Notes: generated by a model not told the origin, from the letters alone. A DNA stretch of 64,000 bases from Methylobacterium brachiatum (GCF_020523825.1 NZ_JAJALK010000009.1:124001-188000); one strand, 5' to 3'. Counted from the first letter of the stretch, positions 33,895 to 43,338 are shown. Numbers and translations are program-made.

Positions 33895-34572
33895 TCAGGG
33901 CATGCGGCGGATGTGGATGATGTTCTCCGGGGAGAGGTCCACCGCGAGGCTCCGGTGCGGTGCGATGGCGGCGGCCCGCACCCGGGCCGGCAATGCCGTG
34001 CGGTCGGCCGTGCCCGGGGCCGCCGCGGCCTGCCGGTTCGGCCAATCCTCGAGCCGCAGGGCCCGGGCCGGCTTCTGGTCGCTGCAGCCGTCGCAGACCG
34101 AGACCAGCCAGGATTGCCAGAGGCCGTCGGTCCTCTCCTGCGCCGAGCGCGCCCGCTCGCGATGCGCCGAGGCCAGGGGGAGGGTGTCGAGGTCGGATTG
34201 CTGCCGGGGCTCGGCCAGGGTCCGGAGCTCGTCGAGCTGGACGTCGCGCTTGGCCGGCGCCGGGCCGGCCTCGGGCAGGGAGCCGGTGCTGCCGGGATCC
34301 GGCCGGCAACCGATGCAGATCCGGGTGCTGATCGCGTCGTCCGCGGCCTGACGCGGCGTCCGGCGCTCGATCGGCCTGGTCGAGGCCGGGCTGGCGGCCC
34401 GGCTCGGCGGCTTGGTCTGTCCGAGGGCGGTGGTGTTGGGCGCCTTCTCGGCGGAGAGCGGATCGCCGCCCGTTCCGGTGACGGATGGCTGCGCCGCCGC
34501 CAGTCCAGCCGTTAGCGTGCACAGGATGAAGCCGAGAACGGGAGACTGGAATACGGTCATCGCCACCTCCAT
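33895..34572 (-). CDS. Secreted hypothetical protein with CxxC pairs
   Basis: This 225-residue protein has a signal peptide (TVFQSPVLGFILCTLTAGLA) cut near AAAQP; the start is either the Met at 34572 or the one at 34560. The mature chain is low in structure, Pro/Ala/Arg-rich, with two Cys pairs (ICIGCRP and VCDGCSD) that could bind metal or form disulfides. Probably periplasmic. No family recognised. Confidence 0.6.
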   Translation of the reverse strand: MEVAMTVFQSPVLGFILCTLTAGLAAAQPSVTGTGGDPLSAEKAPNTTALGQTKPPSRAASPASTRPIERRTPRQAADDAISTRICIGCRPDPGSTGSLPEAGPAPAKRDVQLDELRTLAEPRQQSDLDTLPLASAHRERARSAQERTDGLWQSWLVSVCDGCSDQKPARALRLEDWPNRQAAAAPGTADRTALPARVRAAAIAPHRSLAVDLSPENIIHIRRMP

Positions 34573-34728
34573 CCTCGGTCAATCAGGCCCATCGCATCGA
34601 GTTCAGTACTCCTTCCGGCTTATGACTGAGATCAGCGCCCGATCTTCGCACGTTGCGCGGATCGCGCCCCGGCGCGTTATCACGTGCACGGAGGCCCTTG
34701 CGGCGAGGGCCGGTTCTCGGAGGCATCC

Positions 34729-35508
34729 ATGGATCTCGGATTGGGCGGGCGCCGGGCGCTCGTATGCGCGGCCAGCAAGGGGCTCGGCCGGGGCTGCGCC
34801 CTGGCGCTCGCCCGGGAGGGCGTCGCGGTGACGATCACGGCCCGCACCCGGGAGACCCTGGAGGCGACCGCCGAGGCCATCCGGCGCGAGACCGGCGCCG
34901 CGGTGACCGTGGTGGCCGGCGACATCGCCACCGAGGCCGGCCGGGAGGCCGCGCTCGCCGCCTGCCCGGAGCCCGACATCCTGGTGAACAATGCCGGCGG
35001 CCCGCCCCCGGGGGATTTTCGCGACTGGGACCGCGACGCCTGGATCCGGGCGCTCGACGCCAACATGCTGGCGCCGATCGCGCTCATCAAGGCGACGGTC
35101 GACGGCATGATCGGTCGGAACTTCGGCCGGATCGTCAACATCACCTCGGCGGCCGTGAAGGCGCCGATCGAGCATCTCGGCCTGTCGAACGGCGCCCGCT
35201 CGGGGCTGACCGGCTTCGTGGCCGGCCTCGCCCGCCAGACGGTGCGGCACAACGTGACGATCAACAACCTCCTGCCCGGCCCGTTCGACACCGACCGGAT
35301 CCGCAGCAACGCCGCCGCCGGCGCCGCCAAGGCCGGCACCAGCGTGGAGGCGTTCCTCGAAGCCCGGGCCCGCGACAACCCCGCCGGCCGCTTCGGCCGC
35401 CCGGACGAGTTCGGCGCCGCCTGCGCGTTCCTGTGCAGCCAGCACGCCGGGTTCATCACCGGCCAGAACCTTCTGATGGACGGCGGGGCGTATCCCGGGA
35501 CGTTCTGA
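34729..35508 (+). CDS. Short-chain dehydrogenase/reductase
   Basis: The protein is 259 residues from the ATG at 34729, where MDLGLGGRRALVCAASKGLG begins; the glycine motif reads AASKGLG. NNAGG is present, and the active site shows Ser in ITSAAVKAP and a C-terminal FITGQNLLMDGG. The usual Y-x-x-x-K is replaced by a region around HLGLSNGARSG where an L-S-N-G-A-R pattern takes its place: this is typical of a subgroup with LSN-x-x-R in place of YxxxK. The substrate is unknown. It stands alone. Confidence 0.82.
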   Translation: MDLGLGGRRALVCAASKGLGRGCALALAREGVAVTITARTRETLEATAEAIRRETGAAVTVVAGDIATEAGREAALAACPEPDILVNNAGGPPPGDFRDWDRDAWIRALDANMLAPIALIKATVDGMIGRNFGRIVNITSAAVKAPIEHLGLSNGARSGLTGFVAGLARQTVRHNVTINNLLPGPFDTDRIRSNAAAGAAKAGTSVEAFLEARARDNPAGRFGRPDEFGAACAFLCSQHAGFITGQNLLMDGGAYPGTF

Positions 35509-35541
35509 GCGGGGGCGGCCGATCCCACCCGTCCCATCCAT

Positions 35542-35663
35542 CCCCTCATCCTGAGGTGGCGGCGCGAAGCGTCGCCCTCGAAGGAGACCTCCAGCCGGCC
35601 GCGCGATCCCTGGAGGGCTCCTTCGAGGCTTCCGCTCCGCGAAAGCGCCTCAGGATGAGGGGG
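35542..35663. repeat. Dispersed inverted repeat bounded by CCCCTCATCCTGAGG
   Basis: CCCCTCATCCTGAGG at the left and CCTCAGGATGAGGGG at the right are exact reverse complements, about 120 bases apart overall, with inner complementary parts (CTCGAAGGAG and CTCCTTCGAG). The CTCATCCTGAGG core is familiar from dispersed alphaproteobacterial intergenic repeats. It lies just after the SDR stop. Confidence 0.85.
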
Positions 35664-36492
35664 ATGGTTTGGAGTTCCGGGGCCTCAAAGGCTTTCGACA
35701 CGCGTCATCGGCCCCGCGCGGAAAACCGCCGGGCGCATGGCCCAAACACCCAGTCGCAACCGGGGTGACGCGGGACGCCGCGAAGCCCGAACGCAACGTT
35801 GCACAAAGAGCCGGCTTCCCGGCGTCCCGCGGATCGAAGGCGCCGCCGCCAAACGGCCGGCCGGGCCACCGCATCCGTCTTTTCGTCCGGTGTCCGTCAC
35901 GCGGGAGCCCGCCTGCGCTAAGTTCCAGTCCCGAGGTGCTCATCGCCCCTCAGCGCTTCCGAGCGAGCCTTCGTCGCACGCCCCCTCGTAGTAGAGGGCG
36001 CCGCAGAACCGCCGCACCGCCCAGGACAGGGTCGCCGTCAGGCCTCTGAACGGCCATTGGCATTTCCTCCGCCGGCCGCCGCCCAGCCCGAGCCGGGGGG
36101 TGTCGTGCTCCCGCGCCCGGGCCTGCCGCAGCCGACGGCAGACGCAGGCACCGGCCCACCGCCGCCGACCCGGCGGCTGACCGGACCGGCGCCCCGAGAC
36201 GTCTCACGACGCGTCGCGGCGGGCGAGAGACCATGAGCACAAAATAGGAACATTGTCAAGATGTGGCCGGGCCGAAGAAGGGGTTCCCAAAGGGCTGAGC
36301 CCTTTGGCGGGGTTCGGGGGCGGAGCCCACGATCATCGGGCGAAGCCCGACACCAGGGCTCCGCCCTGGACCCGCACAAGGTCCCGGACCTTGTGAATCC
36401 CGGACTCCATCGTCCGGCCCCGATCCATTGCCGCCCGGCGTCCCCTGGTGCACCCTGTCGGCGATCTCGCTCACCGAGCCAGGAGCCGTCGC
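35664..36492. other. Long intergenic region with repeats and no gene
   Basis: About 830 bases. The right part is made of palindromes: CCAAAGGGCTGAGCCCTTTGG (36290-36310), followed by the repeat unit listed next. Translations of the left part are Arg/Pro-rich without features. Confidence 0.45.
36352..36396. repeat. Dispersed palindromic repeat, copy 1
   Basis: ACCAGGGCTCCGCCCTGGAC then AAGGTCCCGGACCTT: two adjacent small palindromes. The same pair with a few changes occurs at 48022-48066. Confidence 0.85.
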
Positions 36493-37281
36493 ATGATCGC
36501 AGCCGCCCATTCCAGCGCTCCGGACCGCGAGGCCGACCCGGACGCGATCCAGGCGATGCGCGTCGATCTGGCGGCGGCCTACCGGCTGATCCACCGGCTC
36601 GGCCTCGACGACAGCATCTACACCCACATCTCGGCGCGGCTGCCGGGGGAGGGCCACCGGTTCCTGATCAACCCCTACGGGATGCGCTTCGAGGAGGTGA
36701 CGCCTCAGAACCTCGTCACCGTGGATATCGACGGGCGCGTGCTCGAGGATCCGATGGGGCTCGGCATCAACCCGGCCGGCTTCACGATCCACAGCGCCAT
36801 CCACGCCGCGCGCCACGACGCGATCTGCGTGCTGCACACCCACACGGTCGCGGGGGTGGCGGTCTCGTGCCAGGAGGAGGGGCTGCTCGCCCTGAACCAG
36901 TGGTCGATGCAGTTCGCCGGCCGGCTCGCCTATCACGCCTATGAGGGGATCGCCCTCGACCTCGACGAGCGGGCGCGGCTGGTGGCCGATCTCGGCGACA
37001 AGCCGGTCATGGTCCTGCGCAACCACGGGCTGCTGACCTGCGGCCGCTCGGTCGGCGAGGCGTTCAAGCTGATGCACAACCTGGAGCGCTCGTGCCGGGC
37101 GCAGCTGGCGATCCAGGCCGCCGGCGCGCCGATCACCCGCCCCTCCGCCGCCATCGCCACCAAGACCGCCGGGCAATACGCAGCCGGCTACGATCGCATC
37201 GCCGTCCAGGGCGTCCCCGACAACGAGTGGGCGGCGTTCAAGCGGATGCTGGCCCGCACCGATCCCGATTTCGCGCAGTGA
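36493..37281 (+). CDS. Class II aldolase/adducin-family protein
   Basis: The protein is 262 residues from the ATG at 36493, which follows AGGAG by about seven bases. DSIYTHISARLPGEGHRFLI and NPYGMRFEEVTPQNLV form the substrate pocket, LHTHTVAGVAVS carries the zinc-binding His pair, and NHGLLTCGRSVGEAF the third. These enzymes cleave or epimerise phosphorylated sugars or related acids; the adducin-like branch is often of unknown substrate. It has no operon partner; a repeat region follows. Confidence 0.88.
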   Translation: MIAAAHSSAPDREADPDAIQAMRVDLAAAYRLIHRLGLDDSIYTHISARLPGEGHRFLINPYGMRFEEVTPQNLVTVDIDGRVLEDPMGLGINPAGFTIHSAIHAARHDAICVLHTHTVAGVAVSCQEEGLLALNQWSMQFAGRLAYHAYEGIALDLDERARLVADLGDKPVMVLRNHGLLTCGRSVGEAFKLMHNLERSCRAQLAIQAAGAPITRPSAAIATKTAGQYAAGYDRIAVQGVPDNEWAAFKRMLARTDPDFAQ

Positions 37282-37406
37282 GCCGGCTCCAGATGGCGGG
37301 TGTTTCCGGCGCGGGGGGCGGGGACGCCGTCGTTCGTGACGGGGGCGGGTTACCTCCCGTGCGGTCTACGAGGTTCACACATCGGCGTGTGCAGGCCGCG
37401 TCGCGC

Positions 37407-37502
37407 CCCCTCTCCCGTTCGGGAGAGGGTTGGGGTGAGGGATGCGCCTTCTCCGGATAAACCTGATCCCTCACCCTGTCCCTCTCCCGCTCGGGAGAGG
37501 GG
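37407..37502. repeat. Paired hairpin repeat (CTCTCCCG-CGGGAGAG)
   Basis: CCCTCTCCCGTTCGGGAGAGGG at 37409-37430 and CCCTCTCCCGCTCGGGAGAGG at 37480-37500 are hairpins of 8-10 pairs. The sequences between them (GGGGTGAGGG and CCCTCACCC) are also complementary, so the whole can fold into one large cruciform. This is a dispersed intergenic repeat type. Confidence 0.85.
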
Positions 37503-37564
37503 ACCCGCGCCACATACGGCCTTGTCCGTATCCCGTAGCCCGCCGGTGAGTGGGGCAGGGCGCC

Positions 37565-38464
37565 TCACGGCTCCGGCCAGGCGGCGCTCGACCGGTAGGA
37601 GCGCTTCAGGAATTCGATGAAGGCCCGGGTCTTGGCCGGGACGAAGGCGCGGCTCGGATAGACCGCGTAGATGCCCGCCTGGGCCGCGGCCGTGTAGGCG
37701 GGCAGCACCACCTCCAGCAGGCCGCTGCGCAGCTCCGCGTGCACGTCCCAGGTGGAGCGCAAGGCGATGCCGAGGCCGCCGATCACCGCCTCACGCACCA
37801 CCTCGTTGGAATGGGTGCGCAGCGGCCCGGCGGCGCTGACCGTGCAGGGCCCGTCCGGCCCGACCAGGCGCCAGGGGTTCTGGTTCTCGGTGGCCAGGCA
37901 GACATGGTTGCGCAGGTCGTCGGGGCCGGCGGGGCGCCCGGCCGCGTCGAGATAGCCGGGCCGCGCGCAGAGGACCCGGCGCACCGGGGCGAGGCGCACC
38001 GCGGTGAGCCCGGAACTCTCCAGGGTGCCGACCCGGATCGCGAGATCGTAGCCGCGCTCGACGATCGGCTCGAAATCGTCGCTGAGCTCGAGGTTCAGGA
38101 CGAGGTCGGGATGGAGCGCGAAGAAGGCGCTCAGGTGCGGGACGATGTGCAGCCGGCCGAACGAGCTGGGCGCCGTGACCCGCAGGGTCCCCCGGGCCCG
38201 GGAGGCCCGCTGCGAGACCAGGGTCTCGGCCTCCACGATGGCGTCGACGATCGGGGCGATCCGCTGGAAGAATTCCTGGCCGACATCGGTGGGCGCCACC
38301 CGCCGCGTGGTCCGGTGCAGCAACCGCACCGCCAGCCGCTCCTCCAGCCGCTTCAGCCGCTTCGAGACCACCGCCACCGACAGGCCGAGCTCGGACCCGG
38401 CCTGGGTCAGGCTGCCGGCCCGGACCACCCGGGCGAAGATCTCCAGGTCGCTGTGGTCCTGCAT
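37565..38464 (-). CDS. LysR-family transcriptional regulator
   Basis: This 299-residue protein has an N-terminal winged helix-turn-helix (DLEIFARVVRAGSLTQAGSE, LSVAVVSKRLKRLEERLAVR) of the LysR type and a C-terminal effector-binding domain (about 90-290). It is divergent from the malate synthase gene with about 156 bases between the starts, the classic LysR arrangement, so it likely controls glcB and itself. The effector may be glyoxylate or glycolate, which is an inference. Confidence 0.9.
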   Translation of the reverse strand: MQDHSDLEIFARVVRAGSLTQAGSELGLSVAVVSKRLKRLEERLAVRLLHRTTRRVAPTDVGQEFFQRIAPIVDAIVEAETLVSQRASRARGTLRVTAPSSFGRLHIVPHLSAFFALHPDLVLNLELSDDFEPIVERGYDLAIRVGTLESSGLTAVRLAPVRRVLCARPGYLDAAGRPAGPDDLRNHVCLATENQNPWRLVGPDGPCTVSAAGPLRTHSNEVVREAVIGGLGIALRSTWDVHAELRSGLLEVVLPAYTAAAQAGIYAVYPSRAFVPAKTRAFIEFLKRSYRSSAAWPEP

Positions 38465-38620
38465 GGGTGGTCGGACTTACATTCTCAACGGAGCGGAAAG
38501 AATCAAATCCCTTTTGGCGCCTTTTTCGCGCGAGCCAAGGGTTCTATCGCTGGGTCGTCAAAGATTCTTCACACGCCGCTCAAGTTTTTCTCAAAGCGCG
38601 CGCCAGCCCAGGGGATCGCC
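38465..38620. promoter_or_regulatory. Divergent control region between lysR-type gene and glcB
   Basis: This AT-richer stretch is shared by the two divergent genes. Runs such as TTTTTC and CAAGTTTTTC stand out, but I could not fix a T-N11-A operator with certainty. Confidence 0.5.
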
Positions 38621-40762
38621 ATGTCGGGCCTCGTCGTCGCCGAAGACCTCCGCCGCTTCCTGTCCGAGGAGGCGCTGCCCGGGACGGGCGTGGACGCGGA
38701 CGCGTTCTGGTCGGGCTTCGCGGCGATCCTCCGGGATCTCGCGCCGCGCAACCGGGCCCTGCTCGACCGGCGCGACGGGCTCCAGGCCGATATCGATTCC
38801 TGGCACCGCGACCGCCGGGGCGCGCCGCACGATCCGGCGGCCTACGCGGCGTTCCTGGCCGAGATCGGCTATCTGCAGCCGGAGCCCGATTCGGTGCGGG
38901 TCACCACCGCGGACGTGGACGCGGAGATCGCCGAGATCGCCGGCCCGCAGCTCGTGGTGCCGATCTCGAACGCGCGCTACGCCCTCAACGCCGCCAATGC
39001 CCGCTGGGGCAGCCTCTACGACGCGCTCTACGGCACCGACGCGATCCCGCAGGACGGCGATCTCGCCCCCGGCCAGGGCTTCAACCCGGCCCGCGGCGCC
39101 GCCGTGGTCGCCCGGACCAAGGCGTTCCTGGACGCGGCCGTGCCCCTGGCCGGCGGGACCTGGGCCGAGGCCACGGGTTTTGCCGTGAATGCGGGCGCGC
39201 TGGCCGTCGCGCTCGACGGCGGCCGAAGCGCCGCCCTGCGGGACGGCACCGCGCTCGCGGGTTTCTGCGGCGCCGCGCAGGCGCCCCAGACCCTCCTGCT
39301 GCGCCATCACGGCCTGCATATCGAGATCCGGATCGACCGGACCAGCCCGATCGGCCGCACCGACCCAGCCGGCATCGCCGACGTGGTCCTGGAGTCTGCC
39401 CTCTCGACCATCATGGACATGGAGGATTCCGTCGCCGCCGTGGACACCGCCGACAAGGTCGCGGTGTACCGGAGCTGGCTCGGCCTGATGCGCGGCGACC
39501 TCGTCGCCCGCCTGCCCAAGGGCGGCCGCACCGTCGAGCGCCGGCTCGCCGAGGACCGGACCTACACGGCCCCCGATGGCGGCCGCCTGACCCTGCCGGG
39601 CCGGTCGCTGATGCTGGTGCGCCATGTCGGGCACCACATGTATACGGACGCCGTGACGCTGGACGGGGCCGAGATCCCCGAGACGATGCTCGACGCGGCA
39701 TTCACCGCGCTGATCGCCCTGCACGATCTCAAGGGCGCCCGGCGCAACAGCCGCGCCGGCTCGGTCTACATGGTCAAGCCGAAGCTGCACGGCCCCGACG
39801 AGGTGGCGTTCGCGGTGGAGCTGTTCGGCCGGGTCGAGGCGCTGCTCGGGCTGGCGCCGCGGACCCTGAAGATCGGCGTGATGGACGAGGAGCGGCGCAC
39901 CAGCGCGAACCTCCGGGCTGCGATCGCCGCCGCCGCCGACCGCCTGTTCTTCATCAATACCGGCTTCCTCGACCGGACCGGCGACGAGATCCACACCGCC
40001 ATGGAGGCCGGCCCGGTGGTCCGCAAGGATGCCATGAAGGCCACCGCCTGGATCCAGGCCTACGAGGACGGCAACGTCGATGCCGGGCTGGCCTGCGGGC
40101 TTCCGGGCCACGCGCAGATCGGCAAGGGCATGTGGGCCGCCCCCGACCGGATGGCGGCGATGCTGGACGCCAAGGGCGCCCATCCCGAAGCCGGCGCCAA
40201 CACCGCCTGGGTCCCGTCCCCGACCGCGGCCACGCTCCACGCGCTCCACTATCACCGGATCGACGTGCGTGCCCGCCAGGCGGAGCTGCGCGACCGGGCG
40301 CCCGCGACCCGGGCCGCCATGCTGACCCTGCCGCTCGCCACGGAGCCGTTCGCGCCGGAGGCCGTCCGGGAGGAGCTCGACAACAATTGCCAGGGCATCC
40401 TCGGCTACGTGGTCCGCTGGATCGACCAGGGCGTCGGCTGCTCGAAGGTGCCCGACATCCACGATGTCGGGCTGATGGAGGACCGCGCCACCCTGCGCAT
40501 CTCCAGCCAGCACATCGCCAACTGGCTCCGCCACGGGATCGTCGACCGCACCCAGGTCGCCGAAACCCTGCGCCGGATGGCCGGCATCGTCGATCGCCAG
40601 AATGCCGGCGATCCGGCCTACCGGCCGATGGGCCCGGATTTCGACGGGCCGGCCTTCCGGGCCGCCGAGGCGCTGGTCTTCGAGGGCGGGGCCCAGCCGA
40701 ACGGCTACACCGAGTTCGTGCTGCACCGCTTCCGTCGCGAGGCAAAGCGCGGCCAGGCCTGA
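38621..40762 (+). CDS. glcB: Malate synthase G
   Basis: This 713-residue enzyme joins glyoxylate and acetyl-CoA to (S)-malate. The length is typical of the G isoform. Recognisable blocks are MDMEDSVAAVDTADKVAVYR, RHVGHHMYTDAV, IGVMDEERRTSANLRAAI (Mg-binding acidic residues) and FINTGFLDRTGDEIHTAMEA, with GPVVRKDAMK following. The ATG at 38621 follows a GGGG-rich site. It would allow use of glycolate/glyoxylate, and is transcribed divergently from a LysR regulator. It converges with flhB and does not belong to the flagellar system. Confidence 0.95.
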   Translation: MSGLVVAEDLRRFLSEEALPGTGVDADAFWSGFAAILRDLAPRNRALLDRRDGLQADIDSWHRDRRGAPHDPAAYAAFLAEIGYLQPEPDSVRVTTADVDAEIAEIAGPQLVVPISNARYALNAANARWGSLYDALYGTDAIPQDGDLAPGQGFNPARGAAVVARTKAFLDAAVPLAGGTWAEATGFAVNAGALAVALDGGRSAALRDGTALAGFCGAAQAPQTLLLRHHGLHIEIRIDRTSPIGRTDPAGIADVVLESALSTIMDMEDSVAAVDTADKVAVYRSWLGLMRGDLVARLPKGGRTVERRLAEDRTYTAPDGGRLTLPGRSLMLVRHVGHHMYTDAVTLDGAEIPETMLDAAFTALIALHDLKGARRNSRAGSVYMVKPKLHGPDEVAFAVELFGRVEALLGLAPRTLKIGVMDEERRTSANLRAAIAAAADRLFFINTGFLDRTGDEIHTAMEAGPVVRKDAMKATAWIQAYEDGNVDAGLACGLPGHAQIGKGMWAAPDRMAAMLDAKGAHPEAGANTAWVPSPTAATLHALHYHRIDVRARQAELRDRAPATRAAMLTLPLATEPFAPEAVREELDNNCQGILGYVVRWIDQGVGCSKVPDIHDVGLMEDRATLRISSQHIANWLRHGIVDRTQVAETLRRMAGIVDRQNAGDPAYRPMGPDFDGPAFRAAEALVFEGGAQPNGYTEFVLHRFRREAKRGQA

Positions 40763-40797
40763 TCGGCCAGGCGCCAGGCGCTTGATGTGACGCGACC

Positions 40798-40832
40798 GCG
40801 CGCCGACGAGGGGGCCCCTCTCGGCGGCGCGC
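40798..40832. terminator. GC-rich hairpin between convergent glcB and flhB
   Basis: GCGCGCCG (40798-40805) and CGGCGCGC (40825-40832) pair perfectly, with further imperfect pairing (CGAGGGG/CCCCTCTCG) inside. It abuts the flhB stop and lies 35 bases after glcB, so it may serve both strands. There is no T run. Confidence 0.55.
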
Positions 40833-41897
40833 TCAGCGCTTCTTGCGCGTCATCACGTAGACGAGGAGGTTGGCGACCGCGCGGTAGAATTCCGCCGGGA
40901 TCGCCTGGTTGATCTCGACATTGTCGTACATCGCCCGGGCCAGGGTCTTGTCGACCACGATCTCGATCCGGTGCTGCTCGGCGATCTCGCGGATGCGCAG
41001 GGCCAGCAGGTCCTTCCCCTTGGCCAGCACCATGGGCGCGTCGTTCTCGGCCTGATCGTAGCGCAGCGCGATGGCGTAGTGGGTCGGGTTGGCCAGGATC
41101 ATCGTGGCCCGGGGGACGGCCGCCATCATCTGCCTGCGCAGCCGGTCCTGCGCGATCGAGCGCATCTTGGCCTTGACGGCCGGATTGCCCTCGGTCTGCT
41201 TGTACTCGTCCTTCAGGTCCTGCTTCGACATCCGCAGGTCGCGCTGCCATTTCACGCGGGTCCAGACGAGATCGCCCGCCACCAGGGCGATGGTCGCGAC
41301 GCTGACGGCGGAGACCAGCCGGACCGACAGGCTCAACAGCAGCTCGGGCAGGCCGATCGGATCCACGAACATGATATTCACGATCTCGTGTCGATCGGCG
41401 CGCAGAATCATGAACACGACGCCGACGATGGCCAGGAATTTGAGGACGCTTTTCCCAAATTCGATATATCCCTGAAGGCCGAAAAGTCGATTCCACCCGC
41501 TGGCGGGTGAGATGCGGGACCATTGCGGCCGGATGCGCTCGCCCGCGATGCGCGGCACGTTCTGGAACACCGAGGCGGCGAGTCCCGCCGCCATCAGGAT
41601 CACCAGCATGGGCAGCAGCAGCCGCCACATCGCGAAGGCCAGGGCCACGAGAAGCTGCTCGGCATCCTGACCGTTCTCCAGGGAGAAGCTGCGCGGCTGC
41701 TCGAGGAGCAGGGCGATCTGCCGGACGAACGGGGCGCCGTGATCCCGCACCACGAAGACGAGGATGAGGAGCGTCGCCACGATCGAGGCGAAGACCGGCG
41801 CCTCCCGGGAGAAGGGGACGTTGCCCTTCTCGAGCGCCTCGCTGATCTTCTTCTCGCTCGCGGCCTCGGTTTTGCTCTCCTTGTCTTCGTCCGACAT
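40833..41897 (-). CDS. flhB: Flagellar export switch protein FlhB
   Basis: A 354-residue inner-membrane component of the flagellar type III export gate. Four membrane helices (about 35-52, 85-110, 150-165, 185-210) precede a cytoplasmic domain with the self-cleaving NPTH motif (Asn270-Pro271), which switches export from hook to filament substrates. The N-terminal DKESKTEAASEKKISEALEK is typical. It is the last gene of the motA-fliM-orf-fliN-fliG-flhB transcript, 14 bases after fliG. Confidence 0.96.
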   Translation of the reverse strand: MSDEDKESKTEAASEKKISEALEKGNVPFSREAPVFASIVATLLILVFVVRDHGAPFVRQIALLLEQPRSFSLENGQDAEQLLVALAFAMWRLLLPMLVILMAAGLAASVFQNVPRIAGERIRPQWSRISPASGWNRLFGLQGYIEFGKSVLKFLAIVGVVFMILRADRHEIVNIMFVDPIGLPELLLSLSVRLVSAVSVATIALVAGDLVWTRVKWQRDLRMSKQDLKDEYKQTEGNPAVKAKMRSIAQDRLRRQMMAAVPRATMILANPTHYAIALRYDQAENDAPMVLAKGKDLLALRIREIAEQHRIEIVVDKTLARAMYDNVEINQAIPAEFYRAVANLLVYVMTRKKR

Positions 41898-41911
41898 CCC
41901 ACCCGATCCGT

Positions 41912-42937
41912 TCAGCTGAAGAAGGTGTCTTCCGTCTCAGCCTGGTTGAGCTCGATCTCGCCGCGGGAGGCCATCTCCAGGGCCTGGTCGGTGATCGAGC
42001 GGCGCGCCTCGAGCACGTCGCGCTGGGAGGCCGGCTCGCCGCCCTCGAGCTCGTGCTCGACGAGGCGCCGGGTCCGGGCCGTCAGCGCGCCGAGCACGAC
42101 GCTGCGCAACGTGCCGCTGGTGCCCTTGAGTGCCAGAATGATCTTCTCGGGCGAGACCTGATCGAACAGGGCCGTGCGCGCCCGGGGCGTCATGTTGATG
42201 ATGTCGTCGAAGGTGAAGAGCAGGCTCTTGAGGATCTCCGCCGACTTGGGACGCGATTGCGAGAGGTTGTCGAGGACCTCCTCCATGCTCTGGCGCTCCA
42301 TCTTGTTGATGATGTCGGCCATGCGCGCATGGGTATCCGCACCGGCGTTGCGCGCCAGGTTGATCATGAAGTCCTCATGCATCGTCTGCTCGATCATCTT
42401 CATCGTGCCCTCGACGATCGGCTTGAAGGTCAGCATCCGGCGCATGATGCCGTTCCGCAGGGGGGCCGGAAGCTGGGCCATGACCTTGGCGGCGCAGGCC
42501 GGCTTCACCTTCGACAGGATCAGGGCCGAGGTCTGGGGATGCTCCTTCAGCAGGTAGGAGGCCAGGGCGGCCTCGGACCCGTTCGAGATGCGGTCCCAGA
42601 TCGAGCGCTCACCCGGGCCGAGGACATCGGCCATGATGCTGGCGATCTGCTCAGGGGGCAGGTTGCCCTCCAGCAGCTTCTCCATCTCGCGGGCCGTTCC
42701 GATCAGGTTCGCCCCGTCGGAGAAGAAGGCGGCCACCTGCTCGATGATGCCTTCGAGCTGCGCGCGCGAGACCGGTCCGAGCTGCGCGACGGCGCGGGTG
42801 ATCTGCTTCAGCTCGTTGTTGTCGAAATACTTGACTAGACGACTCGCCGTCGCCTTGTTCATCGCGATGAGGACGGCCGAAACCTCCTCGGCGGGGCTCA
42901 GGACTCGCGTGACCTTGGCGAGGGGACCGGCGGCCAT
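41912..42937 (-). CDS. fliG: Flagellar motor switch protein FliG
   Basis: This 341-residue C-ring protein transmits torque from the stator to the rotor. The N-terminal domain binds FliF (AVLIAMNKATASRLVKYFDN), the middle domain carries the EHPQT motif (residues 132-136) that binds FliM, and the C-terminal domain has the charged helix facing MotA (about 270-300). It is preceded by fliN (14 bases) and followed by flhB. Nothing unusual is seen. Confidence 0.96.
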   Translation of the reverse strand: MAAGPLAKVTRVLSPAEEVSAVLIAMNKATASRLVKYFDNNELKQITRAVAQLGPVSRAQLEGIIEQVAAFFSDGANLIGTAREMEKLLEGNLPPEQIASIMADVLGPGERSIWDRISNGSEAALASYLLKEHPQTSALILSKVKPACAAKVMAQLPAPLRNGIMRRMLTFKPIVEGTMKMIEQTMHEDFMINLARNAGADTHARMADIINKMERQSMEEVLDNLSQSRPKSAEILKSLLFTFDDIINMTPRARTALFDQVSPEKIILALKGTSGTLRSVVLGALTARTRRLVEHELEGGEPASQRDVLEARRSITDQALEMASRGEIELNQAETEDTFFS

Positions 42938-42951
42938 GGCGATGCGTCCCG

Positions 42952-43338
42952 TCAGCCGTTGGAATCGGCCGTCGCGGGACCGACGATCTCGGTCAGCGAC
43001 ACGCCGAAGCGCGAATTATCGTCCTCGACGACGACGACTTCGCCCCGGGCGATGACCCGGCCGTTCACGACGACATCGACCGGCTCGCCGACGCGGTGGT
43101 CGAGCGGGACGATCGCTCCGCGCCCGAGCTTCATCAGGTTCGCGACCGGCATCGTCGCCGACCCGAGGACCACCTGCATCAGGACCGGGATGCGGAGGAT
43201 CGAATCGAGATTCCGGCCGCTGCCGGCCTGCTCGTCCCGCGCGCGCTGCTCCTGGGCCTGGGCCTCGATCTTCGCGAACAGGCTTTCGCTGTGGCCTTTG
43301 CCAGCTTCCGAATCCGGAAGGTCTGAGGATGACATCAT
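42952..43338 (-). CDS. fliN: Flagellar motor switch protein FliN
   Basis: A 128-residue protein with a charged N-terminal extension (about 40 residues) and a C-terminal SpoA domain (LDSILRIPVLMQVVLGSATM through NSRFGVSLTEIVG). It assembles with FliM and FliG in the C-ring. It is preceded by the unknown membrane protein at 43452, with a 113-base gap. Confidence 0.93.
   Translation of the reverse strand: MMSSSDLPDSEAGKGHSESLFAKIEAQAQEQRARDEQAGSGRNLDSILRIPVLMQVVLGSATMPVANLMKLGRGAIVPLDHRVGEPVDVVVNGRVIARGEVVVVEDDNSRFGVSLTEIVGPATADSNG

Noticed and set aside
37407..37502. Repeats resembling a tiny CRISPR array
   Set aside because: Only two units, in hairpin form with complementary spacers, and no cas genes; this is a dispersed intergenic repeat.
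38467..40785. Long plus- and minus-strand frames over glcB (711-772 codons)
   Set aside because: The glcB frame has all malate synthase G motifs; the others are Arg/Pro/Gly-rich shadows.
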